Source: Lethocerus indicus (lineage: Eukaryota > Arthropoda > Insecta > Hemiptera > Belostomatidae). From it: a stretch of 64,000 nucleotides of DNA. Every line of letters starts with the position of its first letter. The first letter of the stretch is position 1. The position numbers were made by a program, and so were the translations under genes. Below, piece after piece: positions 24,440 to 35,418 of the stretch. The stretch covers positions 15,641,758 to 15,705,757 of the forward strand of contig JACDQD010000005.1 in NCBI GenBank assembly GCA_019843655.1, written 5' to 3'. The notes under the pieces were generated by a model. That model was given only the letters and a program-made list of their open reading frames with translations. It was not told where the DNA came from and searched no databases.

Positions 24440-24498
24440 ATACAAACTCAAACTAAAAACATAACAAAAACTTGTGTATAACAATGAAAATAAATAAA

Positions 24499-25557
24499 TT
24501 AGTGGTGACTGACGAGATTACTGTGACTTATAGCATGTCCTCCACTAATAGTGAGGCTGGATACATGACTGATACCAGGAGCGTGACCGAAACTCTCGTG
24601 ACCGCCACCGAAACTCTCGTGTCCGCCGCCGAAACTCTCGTGTCCACCACCGAAACTCTCGTATGCACCGCTCTGGTAGCCACCCTCGACCGTCTCGAAT
24701 CCTTTTCCAGTAGGGAGTCCTTCCTCGCCACCGTACTCGGAAAACTGTTCGTCGTGTCCGTGGTGAACGTAGACGGGCACGTGTATCGGTACATGCTTAG
24801 TAACGTGATAGGGCACGGGTACTTCGACTGGGATTTTCACCGGGATTTTAACGGGTACTGGGACGTGCTTCTCCACAGGAACTGGAACAAGTTTCTCAAC
24901 TGGGTAAGGCACGGGCTTTTCGACGTGGTAGGGTACGGGCCTGTCGACAGGGACCTTCACCGGGACCGGTACCGGCTTTTCGACGGGGACGGGGACGGGC
25001 TTCTCGACGGGTATGTGGACGGGGTACGGCCTATTGACCGGTACCTTCACGGGGTACGGAACGTGTTTGAGGACTGCATAAGGAACCTTTTTCTCGACGT
25101 AGACCGGGTAAGGCTTCTCGACGGGGTAAGGCACGGGTCGGTCGACCGGTACCTTTACAGGAACTGGGATCTTCTTTTCAACGTGGTAGGGTTGTGGTAC
25201 CGGTACTTTGACCGGGTAAGGGACGTGCTTCTCAACTGTCACCGGATAAGGTTTGGGTACGTATACGGGGTACGGTTTGTCGACAGGTACCTTGACGTGT
25301 ATCGGCACTTTCTTCTCGATGGTCACCGGATAAGGTACGGGTACCTTCTTGGTGATGGTGACGGCCTGAACGTGTTCATGGTGGTCGGCCGAGCCGATGT
25401 CAATGGGGTGGAAACCGCCCTGGAGGTGCACACCGCCGTCCTGGTTGCCGCCTCCGTAACCAATGTCTTCGAGGCCCCTCTTTTCCTCCTTCTTGTCCCC
25501 TTCTCCAGCCGTTAAGGCTAAAACTGAACAGAATACTAAAACAGACGACCGCTTCAT
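24499..25557 (-). CDS. Gene F: CPLCP-like VPV/PYPV-repeat cuticular protein
   Basis: A 352-residue secreted protein, intact and single-exon. Signal peptide about 1-17 (MKRSSVLVFCSVLALTA), then KKEEKRG at 22-28. A Gly/His linker leads to HVQAVTITKKVPVPYPV. The VPV/PYPV domain is almost block-for-block the same as in gene A ([44 protein letters not shown], then [18 protein letters not shown]). The tail carries four near-identical ESFGGGH repeats encoded by 21-nt units (about 24588-24660) and ends in Ser/His-rich sequence. The open frame on the opposite strand over the whole gene is a codon-pattern shadow. A structural cuticle role is inferred from family and composition. Confidence 0.92.
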   Translation of the reverse strand: MKRSSVLVFCSVLALTAGEGDKKEEKRGLEDIGYGGGNQDGGVHLQGGFHPIDIGSADHHEHVQAVTITKKVPVPYPVTIEKKVPIHVKVPVDKPYPVYVPKPYPVTVEKHVPYPVKVPVPQPYHVEKKIPVPVKVPVDRPVPYPVEKPYPVYVEKKVPYAVLKHVPYPVKVPVNRPYPVHIPVEKPVPVPVEKPVPVPVKVPVDRPVPYHVEKPVPYPVEKLVPVPVEKHVPVPVKIPVKIPVEVPVPYHVTKHVPIHVPVYVHHGHDEQFSEYGGEEGLPTGKGFETVEGGYQSGAYESFGGGHESFGGGHESFGGGHESFGHAPGISHVSSLTISGGHAISHSNLVSHH

Positions 25558-25599
25558 CTCAACTGATGCCTTTCCCGAACCCGACGCACCTATTTCTAC
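25558..25599 (-). promoter_or_regulatory. Core promoter of gene F (GTAGAAATAG box plus initiator)
   Basis: GTAGAAATAG on the minus strand (25590-25599) begins 35 nt before the A of TCAGT at 25564. The leader agttgag is 7 nt. No TATA box is present. Confidence 0.6.
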
Positions 25600-26731
25600 T
25601 AGCTCACCCCACTCACTTCCCAGTTGTTACGCGCCCGCACTCGTGCTTATAGACCGTAAACATATATCTTTCTGAGTTGTAATTAAGAGTTTCTGGAATG
25701 TATTTGTAAATGCGGAAGACGACCTAATTCAATTGTTTGGTGATATTCAGAGTTCAGAAATAATATAACGGTGTTATTTAACGTCTTACATATGTTTTCT
25801 TTTAGCGGATGTTTATTATCTTTGTTGTAGCCCTTTCTATTACTTAAAAATAACCGACCGAAATAAATTGGTCTAAATGCTATGTGAATGAATAGTGAAA
25901 TTTATATTTTAAATATTGATTCCCACACATTTTTGTGATAGAGTATCTATATTGTCAGAATGCACACTAACAAAAATTAGCTCCATTTAGGTAATTGTAT
26001 GTTCATTTAAACTATGTTTCTAACATCAAACAGGGTGAAAGTACAGACGAATTATTGATTAGACGACAATAATTTTCTTGGTAATATACAATTGTTGGTA
26101 AAATTTTATAAGCTTGGTAAAATAATCACTTTTGAACATCACCTCGATATATGATGAAATTTATGGGACTAAAATTGGGAATATAATTCTGTTCCTAGTG
26201 GCAAAAATTAGAGTTCTCAAGAGATGCTCAAGAACCTTCTTGAAGAATCATGTTCGGGGGATATGATATTCCCGGAGTGATAATAATTGAAAAATTACCC
26301 TGTAGTTGGGTCTATACAAATCTGAAGGTACCATACAAATAATTCTATTTCTAATGATAGAATGATTTTAGGTTTAAAAACATTGTATTAACCGACCGGA
26401 AAGAGGCCACTGATATAGCACTTTCATTGAGGACAGGACCATTGACTAGGCCTATTCTCTAATAGGATGAGGAAGGGAAAAGTACTCAATCCATAATTAA
26501 ACTTTATATACAGAAATGTGGTTGCATTAACCAATCACTGCCAGGTAACCCTCTTCCCGATCGGCTACCACTATACTGTACAACAGGATCATAGTGAAAA
26601 CGGCTTCATCTTCCTCGTCTCATCCACGGAGTCAGAGTTGTGCAACAATTCCTTTAGTACTAAAATGCAGGAATAAAGAACCTGTATAGAAACTGGAAAG
26701 TGGTTTCCATCACAATTTTTATTCTCTCGCT

Positions 26732-26817
<86 letters not shown>

Positions 26818-28614
26818 ATGTATGTATGTAGTTTTTTCCACTCTTTCATCTAAAAATTGAATATATAACACAACATATGTTCCTCCACGGGACTTTTTTG
26901 TCGTTTACAGTGAAGTAACCATTTCCCGTACATGTACCCACGTTCACTATGCTGTATTATCAAAATTGTACGGAAAAATTATAACCTAATCTTGCAGCAG
27001 AGAGGCTGAAATGACAATAGGGAGAAGCCGAAATCGGGGACAACAAAAAATACCTAAATTTAAATCTAGTTAGTGGAATGTTACATTGTATTTCTGTCCA
27101 CTTAGATAAAAATAATACGTATGACACACTTAGAGCTGATTCTACAAATGATGATAATTATTCGTTTATCGCGCTATAAACGTGTATGTACGTTAGCGCA
27201 ATTTCATTACTCAAATTTCATCAAGACCCGTGAGAATTATAGAGAAGAAACAACTTCGCTTCTCAGGGAAGAATTGAAAATAATTAGGCTATAGTAAATT
27301 AGTTACAAACAAGGGGGCCGTTGTATTTCTTCAAAAGGAGTAATAAAACTCATTTATTTTACCCTCGGTTGATTTCACTGCGAACTCGATTGAAAACAAA
27401 TTCGTTAACCTAGGAATTTTATTTGTTTAACATTGCTCCAAGTCCGTGCGTCATTGTGGCTCCTGGTTATCGCGGTTTAGGTGAAGAAGCTTGAGAGAGA
27501 TGTCTTTCATAATACTTCCCATAGTGAGCCGACGACTTGACTAATAACTGGCACTGTAATCCCAGAAGTGTTGCCACACCGAATATGGCAAATATCCCTC
27601 ATTTTTTCATTAAGCTCTAAAAATAAATTTGAGTAATTTCTAAACATGTGCAATCTTCAACTGATTACACTATGACTGAATTTTATTATTAAAATATATA
27701 AAACAAACCATCACCTCCTACTGTATATGATACTTTTTATATTCATTTCTTATATATTCATTACTAGTGTCCAATGGGTGTTGTATTGTTTTCATTAATG
27801 AAAAAGATATAGTGAGACACTATGCGCCGAAAAAGTTGTCGACAGGATCTGATTTGGAAAGATTAACTAAGGGACTGAATTTTCGAACAATATTGCCTTG
27901 ATATCACCAAACAATGATGTATTAGCGTCATCAAACAAACACACTCTGTTTACATGGCTCACTATTGACACGTTTTTGATATTTCAGTTGAACCTAAAAA
28001 CCCAAACCAACTCTTGTTCCTCTTCAAGGACAAGCTACTTCAACGCTTTAGAAAATTCGGCAAAAAACGAACCTTCGGCAAGAAATTTTTAACCATATCT
28101 ATTCGCAAATGTGTAAATACCGGCTGCACAGCCAAAATAAGTTAATATTGTATATGGTATTCAACTAAGAATTCATTAATTTAATAATTTCTTATACACA
28201 ATAATTTATGTCGGCAAGTGTTAAAAGACATTTGAAATATTTTAAATTTTAACTGCGTAGTTATTATAACTAATTTTATATTTATTCATTTAACATAAAA
28301 ACGCTTATAATTGTACACACCTATATAGTACTGACATACGAGGGTAATATAGATTGCATCGCGTCATCATATAGTAGTGTAATATGGATTACATAGATTT
28401 ACAACCCCAAAATTAAACATTTATGAAACGATTCATTTCATGATACGTGTGGACAATCGAAAAATTATCTATATATTTTTCGATATCATAATTATTCACC
28501 GTAATTGATAACAATTACCTCAAGAAATTACTAGACGTTCGGTTTCAAGCCTGCTCTCATAACAGATATGTATTCGGTGAATTAATAAAAATTCCATATC
28601 GAAACGGTAAATTA

Positions 28615-28618
<4 letters not shown>
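25600..28618. other. Intergenic sequence, gene F 5' flank to gene G 3' flank
   Basis: No gene recognised. Contains an (AT)n(GT)n tract at 26735-26816. Otherwise AT-rich unique-looking DNA. Confidence 0.45.
26735..26816. repeat. (AT)n(GT)n compound microsatellite
   Basis: About 40 bp of AT passing into about 40 bp of GT. Confidence 0.95.

Positions 28619-28658
<40 letters not shown>
28619..28658. repeat. (AT)n microsatellite
   Basis: About 40 bp of AT, roughly 65 bp past the stop codon of gene G. Confidence 0.95.
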
Positions 28659-28660
<2 letters not shown>

Positions 28661-28724
28661 CACAAATTTAGGAAATGGGTACAATGTGTGGGTACAATGA
28701 CTACAAAAATTGAGGGACAAGCAA

Positions 28725-29732
28725 TTAACCGTGGTTGATGTGATTAGTGTAGCTGGTAGCGTGCTTCTGGTCCAACTTTCCAGTATGGATGAAGCTGCTG
28801 CCCTCGGCACCGTCATTTTCACCCAGCCCTTTTAACGCCGCTGTATCTCCGAATCCGAATCGACTAGAGTGGCCGAAATCGTACGCTCCGGCTTCTATCC
28901 CTTCCTGGTCGGCCTCCACTCCCTCGTCGTGCGCCTCTATTCCCTCATTGTGGTTTTCCACACCTTCGTCGTGGGCCTCGAATCGGTCCAAGTGAGTCGC
29001 CGAGGGAATCGCGCCACTTTCCTCCCTCACCGGTATCACGACCGGGACGTGTTTCGGGACTGGGACCGCTACCGGTATTTTTACCGGTACTTTGTACAGG
29101 ACCTCGGGAGGGACAGGTACCGGCTTCTCGGCGGAGACGGGGACGGGGACGGGCACGTGTTTCACGACCGGATAAGGGACGGGCTTTTCGACGAGAACGT
29201 GGACAGGGTAGGCCCTGTCGACTTGTACTCTCACAGGGTAAAGCACGCGTTTTTCCACTGGGTAGGGGACTTTCTTCTCGATGTAGACCGGATACGGCTT
29301 GGGGACCGTGTAGGGCACGGGTGTTTCTATCGGGATTTTGACCTGGACGGGTATCCTCTTCTCGACCGGGTAGGGCTGAGGTACGGCCACTTTCACCGGG
29401 TAAGGCACTTTCTTCTCGACGGTCACCGGATAGGGTTTGGGAACGAAGACCGGGTATGGCTTATCGACATGAACCTTTATGTGTACGGGCACCTTCTTTT
29501 CTACCGTGACCGGATACGGAACGGGTACCTTCGTGATCGTTACGGTTTTGACGTGAGTCTTGTGAGATAACGGCGCAAGTCGGTCATCTTGCGTGATGTA
29601 TGCTGGAAAGTTGTGATGTTCGGTGAAACCGCTTAAGTTGTGCAATTCCCTTTTCTCCTGTTTGTTTTGCTCTTGTCCGGCGACCGCCAGTAGTAGGTGC
29701 AGTATGCCGACAGCCGCTGTCAACAGTTTCAT
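28725..29732 (-). CDS. Gene G: CPLCP-like VPV/PYPV-repeat cuticular protein with acidic tail
   Basis: A 335-residue secreted protein, intact and single-exon. The start at 29732 opens a signal peptide (1-18, MKLLTAAVGILHLLLAVA) and follows a TCAGT initiator by 7 nt; the 37 in-frame codons upstream overlap the promoter. KQEKRE at 24-29 keeps the Lys-Arg pair, but with Glu after it where paralogs have Gly. The block HVKTVTITKVPVPYPV lacks one Lys relative to the others. The VPV/PYPV domain is slightly degenerate and ends KHVPVVIPV. The tail has tandem acidic repeats of the form HDEGVEA/HNEGIEA/DQEGIEA (about 29 codons), giving this member a strongly acidic C-terminus. A cuticle structural role is inferred. 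Confidence 0.9.
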   Translation of the reverse strand: MKLLTAAVGILHLLLAVAGQEQNKQEKRELHNLSGFTEHHNFPAYITQDDRLAPLSHKTHVKTVTITKVPVPYPVTVEKKVPVHIKVHVDKPYPVFVPKPYPVTVEKKVPYPVKVAVPQPYPVEKRIPVQVKIPIETPVPYTVPKPYPVYIEKKVPYPVEKRVLYPVRVQVDRAYPVHVLVEKPVPYPVVKHVPVPVPVSAEKPVPVPPEVLYKVPVKIPVAVPVPKHVPVVIPVREESGAIPSATHLDRFEAHDEGVENHNEGIEAHDEGVEADQEGIEAGAYDFGHSSRFGFGDTAALKGLGENDGAEGSSFIHTGKLDQKHATSYTNHINHG

Positions 29733-29773
29733 CTCGACTGATGCTGGTGCCACACCCGTCCTTCTATTTCTAC
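29733..29773 (-). promoter_or_regulatory. Core promoter of gene G (GTAGAAATAG box plus initiator)
   Basis: GTAGAAATAG on the minus strand (29764-29773) begins 34 nt before the A of TCAGT at 29739. The leader agtcgag is 7 nt and identical to that of gene B. Confidence 0.6.
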
Positions 29774-31901
29774 CCTGCATCATTTGCCACCCCCACTTAG
29801 TCTCGCTTATTGGTCCACTTCCTGGGTTCACCTTATTGACCACTATGAAATCCTTCTAATGAATATTCTCGAATACATTGAGAGACATCGAGATTGAGTT
29901 CTTGTTTCTTTTCCTAGATTCCCCCTGACCAGTATACAAGTATCTGTTCGGATTTCCCGCCCGTTTTAAAATTTTTAATTGAATTAATTTCAAATGTTCC
30001 ACGTTTAAAGATTATTTATATATTTATATTAACGTATTAATTTTCCAGTTTTAAAAATATTTACCCGAGTTTAACCTATAGACGTATAATTACTGTAAAT
30101 AATTCGGATCTAAAGTTGTTCTTGTGGCACGCTCACAGTTCTAATATTGCCCAATAATTAGTATCTGTCTGGAATTTATGGCTATTTAGGCTGAAAACAT
30201 TGATTTAAACCCATAACGTTTTCTAAATACTCGTCTAATACAAGCAGCAGATGAGAATTCTTTGAACGGATTGGCAGTGTACTAACACAAGACATAGACA
30301 TGTTTATTAGGCTGGAAAACAAACCACCTGATAATTATCTAACAATTTTAAGTAATTAAAATTTCTCCTTGTTTCTCACGAAATTTAACATGGTTACTTT
30401 GGTAGTTTAATTATTTCTTACTAAAGTTTTCGTGTTACGTTACTGAATATTTACAAATTTCGCCAAGGCGGAGGCTAAATTATGGTTTGCGTAGTTCGAT
30501 ACAGTTATTATACAATATACAGTTGATCAATATTGAGTTTGAATGTGTGTGTGTTTCAGGTTGGCCTTCGGTACCGATTTTTTTGGTTCAGAGCGAGACC
30601 ATTGTAACACAAACAAAATATGTGGTACCTGATCTTGCATTACTTTCCGAATCTCTCTACCATTGTTCCCACCAGCGCGAATGTAGTAGCCATTAATTAA
30701 TTAACCCTGACCGACATTCCGTAAATTTAACATTGGTTGGGAATCACCTCACTGTTAATCACACCGAGGCTGTACCAGTGCGTACAGAGTTACGCAAGGG
30801 CTGGTCAGCTTCAGGAAACGTCCTCTTACTAGTCCTGAGCTAAAGAAAGTCCATCGTCTTCCTGCTTCTCCGACTTGTCAAGTGAAGTCACATATTATCT
30901 AGTTGGAGCATAATGGAATATTGCGCCTGCGTCCATACAGTAAGTGGCATATACCATTTCCGTTAACCATATTGACTTAGATTTCTTTCTTTTACATAGA
31001 ATTTTAGTTTAAGGCGTATATGAGCTGACGTTTTCACTCGCTCTTCATTAAAATATGATGGAAGCATCTGTAAAATACTAATCTGTTATATACTAATAAA
31101 ATAGAGAAACCGGTCTATCAGAAGGCACAAAAACGGAAGACTAAGTGCACCCTTTATTATACAGATTGAAGACAGCTTTAAACAGGGACTGTCAATCACC
31201 GACTTGATTAATTAAACTCTCCCGTCTCTAGCTATCAAATATATTCATTTCTGCTGTATGCTTCTAATACATGGTCATAAGGCGATTTACTATAGGGAAT
31301 GGTTAATAAATTCACAATATAGGTATGCTTACATATTCCGGATTTTACTGAAATCTATGAAACTGATATAGTCTCAAACCAGTTGAGACATACCCACACC
31401 ATTTCCAAATCCTCGCCACCTTCCTTAGGATACTTTCAAGGTATTGCGCTTTGTTCATACAAATAAATACGTGAATTATACGCGCATATATGCTATATGT
31501 AATGTATACGTTAGTTAGTCTTTAAATTAAAAAAGACAAACCCGAGTGGAGCTTTGCCAGTTGGCCTAAAACGTGACGAAATACGTGCACAGTTGGCCGC
31601 TTGAAACTCCGTTCACACGGTTTTAATCGGAGTTCGTCAAAATCCCCTCCAAGAGGAAGATTTAATTTCTTAAACTGCCTATAAAATTAATTCAGGGGAA
31701 GTGAAAAACAAAGGAGGTACCCTTCGTATTTGAGAATATAATAGGGAAGCACGCATGAGAAATTTCTTTCGTAACGGCAGTCGGAAAGGACCAAAGAATT
31801 CATCATTCAACAAACATTTACCACTTACAATGTAATAAGAAAATTAAGAGGTTTTGCTGTAATTGTGTAGTCTTTTGTTTCTATTTTTTAAGAAAAAATA
31901 C

Positions 31902-31949
<48 letters not shown>

Positions 31950-33082
31950 CTCTAGTTGGTTTTAAGTACGGGGAAACCCTTATTTCAAACAGTATTAAAA
32001 ATTGAGTTCTGCATATTCTTGACCGCTATTCCTCTCAATTATTTAAATCATCTCCTCTCATTCTCATTCATGGGCTTCGTTCTGGTCCCTCATCGTTTTA
32101 TTCTCCAAGAGCTCTAGATCACTGACAATCTCCGGCTATTCAACTGGGTTCATAATGAATACTAGTACGTACAGAACATCTTTCCAATGGTATAGGACTT
32201 TACAATCCGTTTATTGGACATAGCCAGGACTGGAGGACGCGGCGCAACCGACCCGTTACACTGGAAGAGGAGAAAGCTCCGGTTAGACGGGGCTGATTAA
32301 ACACCGTCGGCAAATTGCGCAACAAGTGTCACACTGACACGCAAAAGGAGGGAGATCAATTTTGCCTCTCTAATGAGCCCGTAGTGGGATCTGGAGGACG
32401 GTAATCTCTTGGCTTCCTGGTCCCCCACCCGGTTGCAATAAGGAAATGGGAACCGGAACGACAGCCGGCCTTATCGACCCTATTCCACCTCGGACACAGT
32501 TTTCTAAACGGGATACTTATGCAGAAGTGGGCCGTGCATCACGATAATTATTGACGGATGTGCTCTATTGATTACCGGAAACGAGACAATGGAGGGAAGT
32601 GTTGTCTCCAGGGCAACGGCAATCTGATGAGTAGTTCATTCGCGCGACATTCTTTTGTCTGCAGTCATCAACGTCACTTCTGTTGAACTTCTGTTTCAAA
32701 AAGCTGCCTTGCATGGGACCAAATGAGCGAGTGAAAACGAGAGATCGAAAAATTGTCGATAATAAAATATACATAGGCAAGTTAGAGTCGCTAAGTTTAT
32801 AATATCAAAAGATATTGATTTTTTGCAATCTATTGAAAGTCCGCCTGTCATTGCTGGCTTGTTAGCCTTGTGGAAGGAAACATCGCTGAATCGGTCCCAA
32901 CGTAGAAAGAAGGACGGCCAGGCATCCAAATAAAGCTGTTCCCCATGTTTTTCCCCATTTTATAATGCCTTTAGACTCTCGGAATAGTTAGTAACGTATT
33001 GATCACATTGAATAATTATATTGAACAAATGTGAATTATAAGATTGCCGGTGTTATTATACTATTTAGTTTTTCTCTTCAGT
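29774..33082. other. Intergenic sequence between the cuticle cluster and the fold-back at 33 kb
   Basis: No gene supported. Contains an (AT)n tract at 31903-31947 and a distinctly GC-richer block at about 32215-32560 with no long open frame; the block could be a conserved regulatory element or a non-coding exon. Confidence 0.4.
31903..31947. repeat. (AT)n microsatellite
   Basis: About 45 bp of AT dinucleotides. Confidence 0.95.
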
Positions 33083-33520
33083 ATAAGTAGGGGAGTTGCC
33101 TCCCACCCCCTCGCCATTATTAGAAACCGATGTAGTGTTCCGTCAAAAAGTGTGTTCTCTCACAAACTTCCCGAGATCTGATACCCCATAGACGATAGTC
33201 ATGTAAAAAAAAGGTTCCGAGAGGGGTAAATTTGAAAATGATTATATTGTAGACGATAAGAAACCGATCTAGCGCCGCCCCAGAATACGAGAGTAGATAG
33301 AGTATATCAAGAATAACTATATTAAAAGGACACTCGGAGGTTATTTTGCGTTGCCAATTTAGCTTTTACATTTTTAATTTACTCGTCTCGCAAACTTTTT
33401 TTTTCTATGACTATCGATCTATGGGGTATCAGATCTCGGGAAATGTGTGAGAGAACACACTTTTGGACGGAACAATTACATCGGTTTTCGATCGCGGGCG
33501 AGGGGGAGGGAGAAAAATTA
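33083..33520. mobile_element. Fold-back element with arms of about 110-120 bp
   Basis: The left arm (about 33100-33215) includes 'agtgtgttctctcacaaact' and 'gagatctgataccccataga'. The right arm (about 33395-33512) is its reverse complement with about 10% changes ('tctatggggtatcagatctc', 'gtgagagaacacactttt'). The spacer is about 180 bp and non-coding. The structure suits a MITE or fold-back element. Short open frames across the arms are chance. Confidence 0.8.
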
Positions 33521-35418
33521 GGCTCGGACAATGGACTTATTTCGCAAAACGGCGCAAATGCCTCAAGCATCGGTCGTGAAAGTGGTGCAGGATATCCTCT
33601 TTGCCGGGCTTTAAACACGCTCGAAACACCATGAATGCGCAATATCTAGAAATGGGGCTGTAAATTATACGGCCCCAAAAATAATCTGGCACGCAATTCG
33701 TTTCCCTTAGCCCGCCTTTATCCAAACTGCTTCGCTGATCATGTTGAGTTAAATCTATGCTAAACAGGAAGCCTAAATCATAGTACCTGTATGATAACGT
33801 GGTCTGCAATATTGCAGTAACCACGTACGCCATCGAAAATGTAAATTTAATTATCTCAACAGCTATTGACAGTCTCGAAATGCAAAAAATATTATGGTAT
33901 CGAGTTAGAATATGGTATATGGCGATGTATTAAAGATATAATATTAATCATTGAAATATGCTTCCTATACAAATATTATAAAATAACTATATTGGAACTT
34001 TTTAATCGTTACAGATATAATAATGATTACCTATCTCAATAAATACAAATCCTTATAATTATATAAAGCGGCGGGATAAATAAAAGCGGTCGGTATATAT
34101 GTTTGATAGTGCTCTGTAATTCATGTTTCTAAAAACCTCAATCAATGAAATTAAATATACGTTAATTAACAGAATACAAAATAACACCTTAAAAATCCTT
34201 AAAAATTTAATATTTATTAAAAAATAACAAATTCAATTTCAATACATCATGCATAACAACGTTGCTAAAGAGAGAGGATGTTATCTCTTGGATGATTATT
34301 AGCTGGAAACATTTTATTTAAATTAATAAAGGATGTAAATTATAAAAAACAAAAGTGCATTTCATTGTAAATAAAGTCATCATTTATCTGCAAAGTATTA
34401 TGGCCATTGTCTTATATTTTATCTTTTTCATCCATGATATATGCCGCAGTTCAGTCAAAATCACTTCCTAGCCAAGTTTAAATCTGTACTGGTGGGCTGC
34501 CAACTGTTGCGCTTGAAATAAAATTGTAAATAAATTGTGTCCAGAATTTATTACTTGCTTTAGGATATATTAAAAATCTCTGCATAATCGCCTACGCAAG
34601 TGAAGGGAGTTACGAGAACGCTCGTAATGCTCTTTCAACTTCCCAATTTTCATTTGGAACATCCGATATGAAAATAAAACATTTTTCATTTTTTCATTTT
34701 AACAGCTCAAAGGATCAACAGCATATGCTGCGCAGCGGTCATTTAAATGAAAGCGGCAATACAAACAGCTGTGGGAAGGTTATTAATGTCAAAGTAGTAT
34801 GGTACTCCTAACCTAGAATAACCTATGAAACCAAAAATCTCTGCCACGTTCCTTTTTTAAACTTATTTATATTTTTTTAAACCGTTTCGCACATATATAT
34901 TTTTATATCTTGATATATATTTTTTCGGGATAATCGTCAGATGAATGTAATTAGCCAAATTGGGATATTTAGTGATGTCACGCGGCGAATTTTAAAATAG
35001 AATATACTATATTTTCCGTTGGTAAGAGGCTAGAATTTGTTTTAAGCTTTAGTGCCAAAATTGGGAGGTGTATCATCAAATTAACTGGTGGTAATATAAA
35101 CTCTTTGTACTTAATCTACTAACATACTGTAACAGTTCCTTTTGTCTTACTAATATTAAACAAGATTTGATTTGATATAGTGCTGTTGGCAGCTTATGAA
35201 TTTCCTTTGTTATGCACTCTATTCAGGAATATGTGTCTTATCGTAATATTTCAATATTCACTGCAATTAATGACCCTTTGAAAATCTTAGTTCACTTTAC
35301 AGCAAATTTCTATCTTAAAATAATTTTGCTGGTTGTTGAATGACAGAAAAAATCACCATTTAAACTTATTTATTTTCAAATAATCTCACATTGAAATTTA
35401 TTTATGTTTTCCAGCAAT
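33521..35418. other. 5' flank of the anoctamin gene
   Basis: AT-rich DNA. It should hold the promoter and one or more 5'-untranslated exons of the anoctamin gene, because the first coding exon begins at a splice acceptor (TTTTCCAG, 35407-35414). No first exon could be fixed. Confidence 0.4.

Noticed and set aside
24472..25515. 347-codon open frame opposite gene F (and similar at 1054-1560, 10541-11335, 14214-15077, 28869-29570)
   Set aside because: The repeat codons for Val, Pro, Lys and Tyr rarely give stops on the opposite strand, so long antisense frames arise automatically. Their products are odd Arg/Asp/Tyr/His mixes with no signal peptide or family.
33379..33833. Frames of 75-98 codons over the 33-kb inverted repeat
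   Set aside because: They overlap the hairpin arms on both strands and have no family features.
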